Shown here piece by piece: positions 8,565-17,050 of a DNA stretch of 64,000 bases. A program made the position numbers and the translations under genes. The number at the start of each line of letters is the position of its first letter. The first letter of the stretch is position 1. A model generated the notes under the pieces. It searched no databases. It worked only from the letters and a program-made list of their open reading frames with translations, and was not told the DNA's origin. Source of the DNA: Deinococcus cellulosilyticus NBRC 106333 = KACC 11606 (GTDB lineage: Bacteria > Deinococcota > Deinococci > Deinococcales > Deinococcaceae); contig NZ_BJXB01000013.1 of the NCBI RefSeq assembly GCF_007990775.1, forward strand, positions 62,001 through 126,000, given 5' to 3'.

Positions 8565-9188
8565 TTATTTCTTCTTGGTCTGGAAGTCCAGAATGGACTT
8601 GTACATCTTCATGCGGTGCTTGACCCCTTCCAGGAGGCCCCGCTTCTGTTCTTTCATGACCTGACGCACTTTCGGCAGTGACACATACTCCCAGCGGATG
8701 CCCGAGGTTTTCAGGTGCTCGGTGATGGCGGGCTCAGGCCAGCGCTCCTCGGTGAGGCGCGGAACAGAGAGCATCCAGTTCCGGCGAAATGCACGCTGCC
8801 CACTCAGGTAGGGGGTGGCCCGGTTGCCGAAGTCGGTCAGGACCCCTCCGCCCTGAAACACCCCGATGGTCATGTCATATTGACCCTGCAGCACGGGATC
8901 TGCAAGGGTCTTAAGGTGTTCGGTGGTGAGGCCCACCAGATCGGCATCCAGACTGAGGATCACGTCTGTGGTGGCGGCCTTGACCCCTTCATAAAAAGCC
9001 TGGCTCTTGCCCTGGTTGGGGTTCAGTTCGATGACGGTGGCACCTGCCTGTCGGGCACGTTCTGCGGTGTGGTCCGAGCAGCCATCGCAGACCACGATCA
9101 CCGGGGCGTAGGTTCGGGCAACACCAACCACTTCCCGGATGGTGTCTTCTTCGTTGTAGGCAGGGATCACAACAGTCAGTTCAGGCAT
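8565..9188 (-). CDS. Family 2 glycosyltransferase
   Basis: This is a probable cytoplasmic GT-A fold transferase acting on lipid-linked or glycerol acceptors. The 207-residue protein opens with TVVIPAYNEEDTIREVV, the GT2 nucleotide-sugar binding start. It has CDGCSDHT and then SLDADLVG, the DXD-type metal site, followed by SGQRAFRR. A short basic C-terminal tail (KHRMKMYKSILDFQTKKK) may contact the membrane. It is the last gene of the frr-cdsA-dxr-rseP direction, 100 bases after rseP, with a possible own -10 TACAAT at 9265-9270. The acceptor is unknown. Confidence 0.85.
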   Translation of the reverse strand: MPELTVVIPAYNEEDTIREVVGVARTYAPVIVVCDGCSDHTAERARQAGATVIELNPNQGKSQAFYEGVKAATTDVILSLDADLVGLTTEHLKTLADPVLQGQYDMTIGVFQGGGVLTDFGNRATPYLSGQRAFRRNWMLSVPRLTEERWPEPAITEHLKTSGIRWEYVSLPKVRQVMKEQKRGLLEGVKHRMKMYKSILDFQTKKK

Positions 9189-9288
9189 GATTTCCAGGGC
9201 TCACAGGCGATTGAGAGCACCATCGCCAGGGTGCAGGAAGGCTTTTTCAGGCGCTTATGGAGTGATTGTAACACAGCATTTCCAGACT

Positions 9289-10359
9289 TCAGGGAATCAC
9301 CCGGATGATGTCTCCCAGGAAGACCAGCATCATGAAGACCATCAGGAACACAAAACCTGTGAAGTTGATCATGGCCTCATGGGCAGGCTGCAGCGGACGA
9401 CGCATCAGAAGCTGGATGACGACCAGCAGAATGCGCCCACCATCGAGTCCGGGAATGGGAATCAGGTTGAAGATGGCAAGGCTCATGTTCACCAGGGTGG
9501 CGAAGGTCAGCACACCCCACAGGCCACCCTCTCTGGCCAGGGCTCCTGCGGCCTGGGCACTTGCCACAGGACCTGCTACCTCACTGCTCGGGGACAGGGG
9601 GGCAGTGAAGGTCTGGGTGATGCCTTTTGCAAAGCTCTGCAGGGCCTGAGGAACAATCTTGATGGACTGGTTCCAGGCCTCTCCGAGGGCAGCGAAATAA
9701 TTGGGCACAGGTTTGACGTTCTGTTTGGGGGAATACTCAACCCCGTAGCGTGCCCCGGCCTTCCATTCGAAGGAGAGCTTCACGTCATAGGTGGTATTGC
9801 CCCGCTGAAAAGTCAGGGTGTTGGGCTCCTTGCTGCGGATGGCGTCCTGCAGTTTCATGTACCCCATGCGGGGTTCCCCATCCACGGTTTCCTGTTCAGG
9901 GAGGGGTTTGCCATCAATGGCGACCAGCAGGTCCCCTTCTTTGATGCCGTCTTTCTCGGCGGCAGAACCGGGCAGCACCCTGTGGATTTCAGCCTTGCTG
10001 TAATCGGTCTGGGGCACCCCCTGAGAACTGAAGATCCCTGCCATCAGCAAAATCGCCAGCAGCCAGTTGGAGAGGGGACCTGCAAAGAGCACCGCAATCT
10101 TGCCCCAGGGGGTCAGGCGCGACTTGCTCTGGCCTTCCAGGGATTCCGGCCCGAGGTCATCGATGAGCACATACCCACCGATGGGCAGTGCAGACAGCCT
10201 CCACTCGGTGCCCGCAGCTTTGAACTTCGCAATGATGGGCCCCATGCCCACCGAGAAGGCCGAGACCTTCGCGCCCTGCATGCGGGCCACCAGGTAGTGC
10301 GCCCCCTCGTGCAGGATCACGGCGATCTGAATGACAATCAACCAGATGATCAGTCCCAT
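9289..10359 (-). CDS. rseP: Site-2 (M50) zinc metalloprotease, RseP family
   Basis: This is an intramembrane protease that probably cuts single-pass membrane proteins such as anti-sigma factors or remnant signal peptides. The 356-residue protein has the first membrane segment with the zinc motif HEGAH (about residues 14-18) and a GGYVLIDD beta-loop. A central PDZ domain (about 115-190) is followed by a last pair of membrane segments with NLIPIPGLDGGRI, the third zinc ligand region. The ATG at 10359 overlaps the end of dxr by 10 bases, indicating translational coupling. The dxr-rseP neighbourhood is conserved widely in bacteria. Confidence 0.93.
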   Translation of the reverse strand: MGLIIWLIVIQIAVILHEGAHYLVARMQGAKVSAFSVGMGPIIAKFKAAGTEWRLSALPIGGYVLIDDLGPESLEGQSKSRLTPWGKIAVLFAGPLSNWLLAILLMAGIFSSQGVPQTDYSKAEIHRVLPGSAAEKDGIKEGDLLVAIDGKPLPEQETVDGEPRMGYMKLQDAIRSKEPNTLTFQRGNTTYDVKLSFEWKAGARYGVEYSPKQNVKPVPNYFAALGEAWNQSIKIVPQALQSFAKGITQTFTAPLSPSSEVAGPVASAQAAGALAREGGLWGVLTFATLVNMSLAIFNLIPIPGLDGGRILLVVIQLLMRRPLQPAHEAMINFTGFVFLMVFMMLVFLGDIIRVIP

Positions 10360-11501
10360 AACAACTCCCGGGTGCGGGTCCGTGCCCACGCATCCACTTC
10401 AAAGATGGCATCCCAGCCGAGCTTCTGGTCCGGGCATTCCTGCAGGACCTGCTCGATCACCCTGGCGATGTCGGTGTAACGGATTTTCTTCTGCAAGAAG
10501 GCCTCCACTGCGATTTCATCTGCAGCATTCAGCACCACCGGGGCCACCTTGCCCATGCGCCCTGCTGCATAAGCCAGATCCAGGCAGGGGAAGCGGTCCC
10601 GGTCCGGCTCAAAGATCTCCAGCGTGCGGGCCAGAGGGAAGTCTGTGAAAGGAGCCGGATGACGGGGCGCAGCATGCACATCCCCGGCGAAACGCATCCC
10701 ATGCGGAGCACCATCAATTCCGTACTGGATGGGAAGCTGCATGTTGGGTGGTCCCAGGTGGGCTTTGAGGTTCCCATCCTGAAAACGCACCAGCGCATGG
10801 ATGATGCTCTGTGGATGCACCACCACCCCCACCTGCTCCAGCGGAAGGCCATACAGGTAATGGGCTTCCAGGACCTCCAGCCCCTTGTTCATCAGGGTGG
10901 AACTGTCGATGGTCACCTTGGCCCCCATCGCCCAGGTGGGGTGCTTGAGGGCCATTTCCGGCGTCACTTCTGAGAGGTCTTCCGGACCTGTTCTGAAAGG
11001 CCCTCCAGAGGCCGTGATGACCAGTTCGCGCACTTCGGAAAGTTGCTCTCCGGCGAGGCACTGGTACAGGGCACTGTGCTCACTGTCCACCGGCGAGATT
11101 CGGCCACCAGACTGGCCCACCAGGTCCCACATCAGGGGACCAGCCACCACCATGCTCTCCTTGTTGGCGAGGGCAACCGCAGCACCACGCTCCAGTGCAA
11201 TCCGGGTCGGGGCAAGCCCTGCAAGTCCCGGAATGGCCCCCACCACAATCTCTGCGGGGAAAGCGGCCACCTCGCCAGGATCGGTGACCACACGCGTTTC
11301 AGGCAGGAGGTCTTTTGCCTCCTGATAGACACTGGAATCCACACTGACCAGTTCGGGACGAAACTCCCGAACCTGTTCTTGAAGAAGGGAAAGGTTCCGA
11401 CCTGCTGCAAGCGCCAGAATGCGGTAACCGCGCCTGCGGGCCACCTCCAGCGACTGCGTGCCGATGGACCCTGTTGAACCTAGGATGCTGAGGGTATGCA
11501 T
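10350..11501 (-). CDS. dxr: 1-deoxy-D-xylulose 5-phosphate reductoisomerase
   Basis: It converts DXP to MEP with NADPH, the first committed step of the non-mevalonate isoprenoid pathway. The 383-residue protein begins with LSILGSTGSIGTQSLEV (NADPH site). It has LANKESMVVAG, then PVDSEHSALYQCL, and the ASGGPFRT and HPTWAMGAKVTIDSSTLMNKGLEVLEAHYL substrate and metal-site segments. The start at 11501 puts the Rossmann strand at residue 4; a longer frame to 11528 adds nine unlikely residues. It lies between cdsA and rseP. Confidence 0.97.
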   Translation of the reverse strand: MHTLSILGSTGSIGTQSLEVARRRGYRILALAAGRNLSLLQEQVREFRPELVSVDSSVYQEAKDLLPETRVVTDPGEVAAFPAEIVVGAIPGLAGLAPTRIALERGAAVALANKESMVVAGPLMWDLVGQSGGRISPVDSEHSALYQCLAGEQLSEVRELVITASGGPFRTGPEDLSEVTPEMALKHPTWAMGAKVTIDSSTLMNKGLEVLEAHYLYGLPLEQVGVVVHPQSIIHALVRFQDGNLKAHLGPPNMQLPIQYGIDGAPHGMRFAGDVHAAPRHPAPFTDFPLARTLEIFEPDRDRFPCLDLAYAAGRMGKVAPVVLNAADEIAVEAFLQKKIRYTDIARVIEQVLQECPDQKLGWDAIFEVDAWARTRTRELLWD

Positions 11502-11557
11502 AGCCACACTGCCTTTAGCGTGACACACTCAGGTGTGCTGCGCGTGTGAGAGGGTTT

Positions 11558-11585
11558 GCCGAGGGCCGAGAGCATCGTGAGTCAA
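11558..11585. repeat. Heptamer array
   Basis: Units GCCGAGG, GCCGAGA, GCATCGT, GAGTCAA in tandem, upstream of dxr. Confidence 0.55.
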
Positions 11586-11681
11586 GGCCAGCCAATGTGT
11601 CAAGCCAGAGGCAAATCCGTCAGAACAAACCGCAAGAGCACAAAATTCTGTACTCCAGCAAAAGCAAACGCTGGGCAGTTT

Positions 11682-11716
11682 GCCGTCGGCCCTTTGCTTT
11701 TGGCCCTCGGCTTTAC
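11682..11716. repeat. Heptamer array touching the end of cdsA
   Basis: Units GCCGTCG, GCCCTTT, GCTTTTG, GCCCTCG, GCTTTAC in tandem. The last bases reach the cdsA stop codon region. Confidence 0.65.
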
Positions 11717-12588
11717 TTCGTCACCACCATCGTCACAAACAGATAAGCCACCGGCACCGAGAACAGCAAACTGTCCAAGCGGTCCAGCAGGCCCCCGTGA
11801 CCTGGCAGGAAGTTTCCAGAGTCTTTGACGTTCAGGGCGCGTTTGAGGAGGCTCTCTGCGAGGTCCCCGAGTTGTGCGGCACTCGAAATCAGCAGGGAAA
11901 AGAGCAGGGCATCCCAGACGTTCAGTCCAAAGAGGAAGGTGTCAAAAATCCGTCCGAACCCGAAAACCATCACAAAGCTGAACGCGATGCCTCCGATGGC
12001 CCCTTCCACGGTTTTTCCGGGGGAAATGTCCGGTGCCAGTTTCCTGCGCCCAAAGAGCCGTCCGAAGAACAGGCCTCCGGTGTCGGTGGCAAAGGAGGCA
12101 ATCAGGGGCATCACCAGATAACCGAAACCATCTTGCATGTTTGGGGTTTCCCGGAGGAGCAGGAAATACCCCAGAAGCCAGGGGATGTACAGCAGACCAA
12201 AGAGGCTGTACACAATGCGCTCCAGGGGGCGTTCTCCAGGCTCCACCACCTCCATGATGATGATGGTCAGGATGCTTGCGGTTAAGGCCACTTCACGCCA
12301 GCTTCCGCCAATCCAGGGCACTTCGGGAAGGCGGGTGCTGCTCGCCAGGATGATCAGGATGGACGAGACCATCAGGGTCTTGTAGCGCACATCCACGTCC
12401 CTTTTGCGCAGCATGCTGGCAAACTCATGCATGGCAATCAGGGCTGCAGCGATCAGAACTGGAAACAGGGCCCAGGTGCCCAGATAAAGCACCAGCAGAA
12501 TCAGAAAAAACGCGGCCAGACCGGAGAACACCCTGGACTGCATGCTTTCTGGAGGTTTGCTGGGGGTGGGCTTGGCGTTTTCAGTCAT
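11713..12588 (-). CDS. cdsA: Phosphatidate cytidylyltransferase
   Basis: It makes CDP-diacylglycerol from phosphatidate and CTP at the inner membrane. The 291-residue protein has about eight hydrophobic segments after a short polar N-terminus. The family signature near the C-terminus reads SLLKRALNVKDSGNFLPGHGGLLDRLDS, given here only as positions about 240-268 with key residues K, R, K, D, PGHGG and DRxD. The ATG at 12588 has a GAGG site; the frame to 12636 is not needed. It sits between frr and dxr, the usual order of this cluster. Confidence 0.95.
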   Translation of the reverse strand: MTENAKPTPSKPPESMQSRVFSGLAAFFLILLVLYLGTWALFPVLIAAALIAMHEFASMLRKRDVDVRYKTLMVSSILIILASSTRLPEVPWIGGSWREVALTASILTIIIMEVVEPGERPLERIVYSLFGLLYIPWLLGYFLLLRETPNMQDGFGYLVMPLIASFATDTGGLFFGRLFGRRKLAPDISPGKTVEGAIGGIAFSFVMVFGFGRIFDTFLFGLNVWDALLFSLLISSAAQLGDLAESLLKRALNVKDSGNFLPGHGGLLDRLDSLLFSVPVAYLFVTMVVTK

Positions 12589-12648
12589 GAATGCCTCGTT
12601 ATAGCAGAAGGAAGGTCGCTGTGGGCAACCTTCCATCTCGACAACACC

Positions 12649-13194
12649 TCAGTTGAGAATGTCGTGTTCTTTCTTGGCAAGGACTTCATCAACCCTTTTG
12701 ATGAACTCGTCGGTGATCTTCTGCACTTCTTCCTGGGCGCGCTTGATCTCGTCTTCGCCGGTGGTCTTCTCAAGCTTCTTGATTTCTTCCAGGGCCTTCT
12801 TGCGGATGTTGCGCACAGAGACGCGGCCTTCTTCGGCGTAGGCCTTGGCATTTTTCACGAGGTCCTTGCGGCGCTCTTCCGTGAGGGTGGGCACCTGGAT
12901 GAAAATGGCGTCCCCTTTGTTGTTGGGGTTGAGGCCCAGATCGGAGTCCCGGATGGCTTTCTCGATCAGGTTCAGGGCGCCACGGTCCCAGGGGGTGATC
13001 AGCAAGGTGCGGGCATCGGGGGTGGTGACTCCGGCCACCTGGTCAAGGGGCATGGTGGTGCCGTAATACTCAATGGTGATTTTCTTGAGCATCCCGGGAT
13101 TTGCACGGCCAGTGCGCAGCACAGACAGGTTGCTTTCCAGCGCTTCCAGCGCTTTCTGCATGTGATCGCGGGTGTAATCGTAGATCTGTTTCAC
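12649..13194 (-). CDS. frr: Ribosome recycling factor
   Basis: Together with EF-G it splits post-termination ribosomes. The 181-residue protein matches the family length and shows YGTTMPLDQVAGVTTPDARTLLI, the ALNLIEKAIRDSDLGLNPNN helix and VPTLTEERRKDLVKNAK. A long helical C-terminus follows. A GTG start at 13194 is chosen because AGGAGG lies just upstream (13199-13204) and because KQIYDYTRDHM is the normal N-terminus; the ATG-initiated frame to 13263 is not supported. It is the first gene of the frr-cdsA-dxr-rseP cluster in this window. Confidence 0.96.
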   Translation of the reverse strand: MKQIYDYTRDHMQKALEALESNLSVLRTGRANPGMLKKITIEYYGTTMPLDQVAGVTTPDARTLLITPWDRGALNLIEKAIRDSDLGLNPNNKGDAIFIQVPTLTEERRKDLVKNAKAYAEEGRVSVRNIRKKALEEIKKLEKTTGEDEIKRAQEEVQKITDEFIKRVDEVLAKKEHDILN

Positions 13195-13324
13195 AAATCC
13201 TCCTATGTGATGGTCTCGAACCTTCAGAGCCTTACGGTCCCCGAACATGGGAAGGGTCTGCATCGAGCCATCAGGCGCACATGCGCCAGTCCGTGAACCA
13301 TCTTACTACCAAGAGGGGTTTTGA

Positions 13325-13366
13325 GCCATCAGCTGTCAGCCCTCAGCCCTCAGCCCTGTCAAAACA
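13325..13366. repeat. Heptamer array
   Basis: Units GCCATCA, GCTGTCA, GCCCTCA, GCCCTCA, GCCCTGT, CAAAACA; one of the clearest arrays. Confidence 0.7.
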
Positions 13367-13528
13367 TGTGGTTTTTCTGTTCAGCACGACAGCATTGGAT
13401 GTTCCAATTCGTGAGTGCTTTCAATGATTCAGTTACACACACAAGGTTTTCAAAAAGCACCAAATCTCAAAACTCAGGTTCTGCGCAGGCTTTCAGCTTC
13501 AGGGAAATCAAGCATCCAATCATCTTTT

Positions 13529-13563
13529 GGCTGACAGCTGACGGCTGATCGTTGATCGCTGTA
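13529..13563. repeat. Heptamer array abutting the holA promoter
   Basis: Units GGCTGAC, AGCTGAC, GGCTGAT, CGTTGAT, CGCTGTA. The end of the array merges into the -10-like TAAACT at 13562-13567. Confidence 0.7.
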
Positions 13564-13576
13564 AACTCTTACCATC

Positions 13577-14482
13577 ATGATCCTCGCTTTCTCCGGCCAC
13601 CGTTTTTTGATCGAAGATGCCCTCAGGCGCGAAGTGCAGAAACATGGCCTGAACCACCGGGATGTGACCCGACTTTCGGTCGAGGAGATCAGTGTGGAAG
13701 CGGTGCTTCCTCACCTGCAGAGCAGCCTTTTTGGAGCCAGTGGCGTGATTCTGGATTTTGAGGGGATCAAGAACCCCAAAGACGTGATTGAGGTGTGCGG
13801 GAAGTCTGACGCTGTGGTGGCGATCATCGATCCTGCAGCGCCTGCCACCCGCATCAAGTCGTATGAGAAGCTGGGGCAGCATTTTGCCCTTCCCTCCCCC
13901 ACCAAGACCGGGGACATTGCTGGCTGGGTGATGGCGCGGTCCAAGATCCACAAACTGCAACTGGACAAAGAAGCTGCTTTGTGGCTTGCAGAGGTGTTTC
14001 AGTCGGATCTGGCCAGCATTGAGAGTGAGCTCTACAAATTGACCCTGATTGCCGATGGCAAGGTGGATGTGGATCTGGTCCGCAAGACCGTAAATCTGAC
14101 CCCTCCGGGGGATTCATTTCAGATGCTTGGGGCCGCCACAGCGGGGAACACCAGAGAAGCTCTGGCCCAACTGGACCGCCTCATGGCCTCAGGGGAAGAT
14201 CCCTTCAAGCTGCTCGGTGCGGTGGTCTGGCAGTACAGCCTGGTGGCAAAATGTGTGGCCCTGCGTCAGGAGAACCCTGGCATTCACGAAAATGATGCAG
14301 CACAAAGGCTGGGCACCAAACCCTTCCCCACCAAGAAGGCCCTGGAAGTGGCCCGAAAACTCAATGAAAACCGCATCCGGCTGCATCTGGAACGCATTCT
14401 GGAAGCAGATTTCGCCATGAAGCGCGGGGTGGATGCTGTGAGCACACTGGAACGCCTGATGGTGCAGCTCAGCCTGCACTGA
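13577..14482 (+). CDS. holA: DNA polymerase III subunit delta
   Basis: This is the clamp-loader subunit that opens the sliding clamp. The 301-residue protein has the size of HolA and the weakly conserved three-domain layout. An N-terminal ATPase-like domain without Walker A begins ILAFSGHRFLIEDALRREV. A lid region is followed by a C-terminal helical collar with ATAGNTREALAQLDRLMASGEDPFKLLGAVVWQYSLVAK, spread over about residues 190-228. The ATG follows a TAAACT box by 9 bases, so the 5' leader is minimal. It overlaps the convergent DJ-1-like gene by 14 bases. Confidence 0.9.
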   Translation: MILAFSGHRFLIEDALRREVQKHGLNHRDVTRLSVEEISVEAVLPHLQSSLFGASGVILDFEGIKNPKDVIEVCGKSDAVVAIIDPAAPATRIKSYEKLGQHFALPSPTKTGDIAGWVMARSKIHKLQLDKEAALWLAEVFQSDLASIESELYKLTLIADGKVDVDLVRKTVNLTPPGDSFQMLGAATAGNTREALAQLDRLMASGEDPFKLLGAVVWQYSLVAKCVALRQENPGIHENDAAQRLGTKPFPTKKALEVARKLNENRIRLHLERILEADFAMKRGVDAVSTLERLMVQLSLH

Positions 14483-15017
14483 ATCGGGAACGCACCAGCG
14501 AGTAAATGCCTGCATCAAAGTGGTCTTCCACCACCGAGAAGGCCAGTGAGAGCACCTGTCCCTGGCTTTCGGCGAAATAGTTGCCGTCCAGGGTCATGAA
14601 GGATTCGGTTTGCACATCGAGCGGTTCATAGGCCCAGACCAGGGATTCCAGTTCTGTGGAGGTGGACACCTGCTTGTTGCGAAGAAGGCCTGCCTCTCCC
14701 AGAAAAATGATCCCTGAGCCCACAGCAGCGTAATGGGTGGGGTGGTTCTGCAGGTACTGCCGGGTGAGGGGGTCACGGGCATGTTTCTGCGTCTGGTTGC
14801 CTGCGGGCACCATGAGCACGGTGAAATCCGGGGCAGAGGGAAAGGCATAGTGCGGGGTGAGCACCAGACCTCCACTGGTCTGAATGGAACCTCTGGTGCG
14901 GGCCAGGGTGCAGATTTCGATGTCTGTGCGGGCCTGTCTGGCGTAACTGAGCACACTGGTGAAGACCCCCAGTTCGTACTCACTGACGCCCGGGTAGATC
15001 AGCATTCCAAAACGCAC
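14469..15017 (-). CDS. DJ-1/PfpI-like protein lacking the nucleophilic cysteine
   Basis: The fold is that of class I glutamine amidotransferase-like proteins (GATase1/DJ-1/PfpI). The 182-residue sequence follows the pattern of the family: MRFGMLIYPGVSEYELGVF, TSGGLVLTPHYAF, DFTVLMVPAG, then AAVGSGIIFLGEAGLL. At that last place family members normally have V-C-T-G; here Gly-Ser replaces Cys-Thr, so the classic nucleophile is missing. It is likely an effector-binding or scaffold protein rather than an enzyme. It follows a 68-residue gene after 2 bases and forms a two-gene operon with it. Confidence 0.75.
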   Translation of the reverse strand: MRFGMLIYPGVSEYELGVFTSVLSYARQARTDIEICTLARTRGSIQTSGGLVLTPHYAFPSAPDFTVLMVPAGNQTQKHARDPLTRQYLQNHPTHYAAVGSGIIFLGEAGLLRNKQVSTSTELESLVWAYEPLDVQTESFMTLDGNYFAESQGQVLSLAFSVVEDHFDAGIYSLVRSRFSAG

Positions 15018-15019
15018 GG

Positions 15020-15226
15020 TTATTCCTTGAACTTCAGCACGTAACTCTTGCGGGTCACGGGTGGGTTCAGTTCGCAGCGGTTCTGCTGGCTCAGGGTGTC
15101 CAGCACGTACTGCTGCTGCTCTGGAGCCAGCCTTTCGTGCACCCGCAGGTAGCGCACTGCGGTCTCTGGAGAGTCAAACAGCCTCGGGTGTGAATCTGTT
15201 ACATCATAGAGTTCCAGCCATCGCAT
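15020..15226 (-). CDS. Small hypothetical protein
   Basis: This is a 68-residue soluble protein with no recognised family: MRWLELYDVTDSHPRLFDS, then a helix with VRYLRVHERLAPEQQQYVL and a basic end. It is co-transcribed with the DJ-1-like gene downstream (2-base gap). The ATG lies 6 bases after a -10 box TAAAAT (minus, 15233-15238), so the mRNA is probably leaderless. A perfect 14-base palindrome adjoins the -10 box and may be an operator. Confidence 0.7.
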   Translation of the reverse strand: MRWLELYDVTDSHPRLFDSPETAVRYLRVHERLAPEQQQYVLDTLSQQNRCELNPPVTRKSYVLKFKE

Positions 15227-15237
15227 GGGAAAATTTT

Positions 15238-15251
15238 ATCAAAATTTTGAT
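15238..15251. promoter_or_regulatory. Perfect palindrome upstream of the small hypothetical gene
   Basis: ATCAAAATTTTGAT is a 14-base perfect dyad directly upstream of the -10 box TAAAAT. The position fits a repressor operator; no regulator is identified. Confidence 0.45.
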
Positions 15252-15298
15252 GTGAAGGTGTGGATCGGGAAACACCCTCCCCAGTCCACAGAAATGCA

Positions 15299-15321
15299 GG
15301 GATGAGCCAGCGGCCCATCCC
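15299..15321. repeat. Palindromic intergenic repeat, copy 2
   Basis: GGGATG and CATCCC enclose AGCCAGCGGCC, the same 11-base core as at 2112-2134. The arm differs by one compensated base pair. Confidence 0.6.
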
Positions 15322-15343
15322 CACAGGTGGTTGTGTTTTCTGC

Positions 15344-15706
15344 CTAGAGAGGCCTGAGGTCTTCCCAGAGCTGCCAGCCCACGCCTGCAGGGGTGGCATT
15401 CAGCAGAGGGTTCAGGGCCACGCTGAGGCGCTCTGCATGCTCATGCAGCTCCTCATTCGAAGGCTGCCCTTCATAGATGCGCAGGGCTGTGAACTGGAAG
15501 AAATGCTGGGTGGAGGTCAGTTCCCCATTCTCGAAGAAGGCGAATGGGGCCTGCATCTCATCCCAGAGGAGGCTTGCCCCTTCCAGGGTCTCAGGAAGGT
15601 AACTGGAGAGGTCCAGAGGGGCGCTCTTCGGGTACCACAGGTACCCCTGCAGCAACCGGATCGCCAGACGCGATTCGCTGTTTGGTGGGTTCAGGCGTTC
15701 ATCCAC
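15344..15706 (-). CDS. Hypothetical protein
   Basis: This is a 120-residue soluble protein of no recognised family, rich in aromatic residues (WYPKSAPLDLSSYLP, LLWDEMQAPFAFFENGEL) with a helical C-terminal half. It starts inside the end of the upstream HAD gene (16-base overlap), so translation is probably coupled and the two products may be functionally linked. No motif suggests a reaction. Confidence 0.65.
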   Translation of the reverse strand: MDERLNPPNSESRLAIRLLQGYLWYPKSAPLDLSSYLPETLEGASLLWDEMQAPFAFFENGELTSTQHFFQFTALRIYEGQPSNEELHEHAERLSVALNPLLNATPAGVGWQLWEDLRPL

Positions 15707-16287
15707 GCCTCAAGCTCCTTCAGGAAACGGTCATGCTCGGAGTAGTGGTACAGGATGGTGCTGAAGCCCAGTGCACGGGCAGCCACCAGGTTCTCCTCCA
15801 CATCGTCCACAAAAATGCTGTTCTCTGCAGACACACCTGTGGCTTCCACAAGCGCCTTGAAAGATTCCGGGCTGGGTTTCTTGGCTCCGATCTCGTTGCT
15901 GTAGACCATCGCATCGAAACGGGACCAGCGGGGGTCGGCCTTCAGGCGGTCACTCAGGACAGGATAGTTGTTGCTGAGGAGGCCCACTTTGAAGTTTTCG
16001 GGAATGGTGGGCAGGAATTCGTACATGGGAGGGTTTTCGAGCACACTGCCCAGGTAGAGTTCAATGACTTCATCGAGGGGGGCAGTGAAGCCCACTTCTT
16101 TCATCAGGTTCTCGAAGAAGGTTTCCAGGTTCCATTTGCCCAGTTCAAGCTGGTGCACATGGGCAAAATACACGGCACGGACTTTTTCAAGGTCCAGGTT
16201 GTAACGGTCAGCGATGCGCTGGGTGGAACGGCCATCAAAGGTGTTCTGGGTGAAGACGCCACCCCAGTCGAAGGTGATTGCTTTCAT
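15691..16287 (-). CDS. HAD-superfamily hydrolase (HAD-IA)
   Basis: This is a probable small-molecule phosphatase. The 198-residue protein has motif I FDWGGVF (nucleophile Asp near residue 7; the usual second Asp is Gly, as in several HAD-IA subgroups). Motif II is LLSNNY, the motif III lysine lies in GAKKPSPESF, and motif IV is IFVDDVEEN. A helical cap lies between motifs I and II. The ATG at 16287 has GGGAG upstream; the frame to 16413 is not supported. It lies in a group of three minus-strand genes. Confidence 0.87.
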   Translation of the reverse strand: MKAITFDWGGVFTQNTFDGRSTQRIADRYNLDLEKVRAVYFAHVHQLELGKWNLETFFENLMKEVGFTAPLDEVIELYLGSVLENPPMYEFLPTIPENFKVGLLSNNYPVLSDRLKADPRWSRFDAMVYSNEIGAKKPSPESFKALVEATGVSAENSIFVDDVEENLVAARALGFSTILYHYSEHDRFLKELEAWMNA

Positions 16288-16333
16288 GCGGGCTCCCAAA
16301 ACCTGCCGGTTTGATTCCGGGCGCAGGGCAGGT

Positions 16334-16972
16334 TTACGGTCCTCTGCGGGCCTGGGGTGCACTTTCGTCGAGCAGCACACCGCGCCGCAGCCAGGCTCTG
16401 GCGCAGAGGTCACGCACCAACCTTAGCACCATGAGGGGATCTTCCGCATGGTTTTGTTTAAGCGGCCTGCCAAATTGCTTGACATGCTGCTGGTGCCCCT
16501 CCAGAAAATGGGGGGTGGGCAGCGCCACCTGCTTGTAGGAGATCACCTCGCTGAATTCGAGGGGGAACACGTGCGGCGCACTGGTGGTAACCACCGCATT
16601 GATTCCAGCCACGGGATCTTTCAGGACCGAAAAAGCTTCCAGATGGGCGTTGCCCTGCGGGGTCCAGCTTGCAGTCACCACCATCAGCTCACTTGAAAAA
16701 GGCACCTGATGCAGATGCCTGAAAAATCCCGTGTCGAGCTGAAGGGGGTGGCAGGTGAACCCCAGGTCCTGAAGTTCCTGCGACCATTGCAGGGTCTCCT
16801 CAGGGGTGGAAAGGGCCTGAACTTCTTCAAGAGGATTGAAAACATAGGGAAAAGCCTTGCCGACCAATTTGGCTGCACTCAGTTCAGACATCACCCCGCG
16901 TGAGGCGTCCATGCCAAGCAGGCGCTCAAGCTCGGTGGATGTCAGGGCAGCCAGGTTCAATTTCAAGTGCAT
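16334..16972 (-). CDS. Hypothetical protein
   Basis: This is a 212-residue soluble protein of no recognised family. The first third is helical (LAALTSTELERLLG), the middle is mixed alpha/beta (ELMVVTASWTPQGNAHLEAFSVL, about 95-117), and the C-terminus is basic and helical. The ATG lies 7 bases after a -10 box TAGAGT (minus, 16980-16985), giving a leaderless start. The HAD gene follows 46 bases later, so an operon is likely. Confidence 0.65.
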   Translation of the reverse strand: MHLKLNLAALTSTELERLLGMDASRGVMSELSAAKLVGKAFPYVFNPLEEVQALSTPEETLQWSQELQDLGFTCHPLQLDTGFFRHLHQVPFSSELMVVTASWTPQGNAHLEAFSVLKDPVAGINAVVTTSAPHVFPLEFSEVISYKQVALPTPHFLEGHQQHVKQFGRPLKQNHAEDPLMVLRLVRDLCARAWLRRGVLLDESAPQARRGP

Positions 16973-17050
16973 TTCCTACACTCTACCACTCCAGAGGTAA
17001 CAGCGGTACCGGCACACGCTGACCAAAATCTGAGACGTTATACTGCAACC

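Larger units (their letters stand above)
13195..13576. other. 382-base intergenic region between frr and holA
   Basis: No gene is seen. The region contains the divergent start regions, two heptamer arrays (13325 and 13529) and a small hairpin GGCGCA-CA-TGCGCC (13274-13287). A -10-like TAAGAT for the frr direction lies at 13300-13305. Confidence 0.6.

Noticed and set aside
12649..13263. frr starting at the ATG 13263
   Set aside because: The GTG at 13194 has AGGAGG just upstream and gives the usual length and N-terminus of the family.
13325..13366. CRISPR-like array suggested by short repeats
   Set aside because: Units are only seven bases and directly adjacent with no spacers. No cas genes occur in the window.
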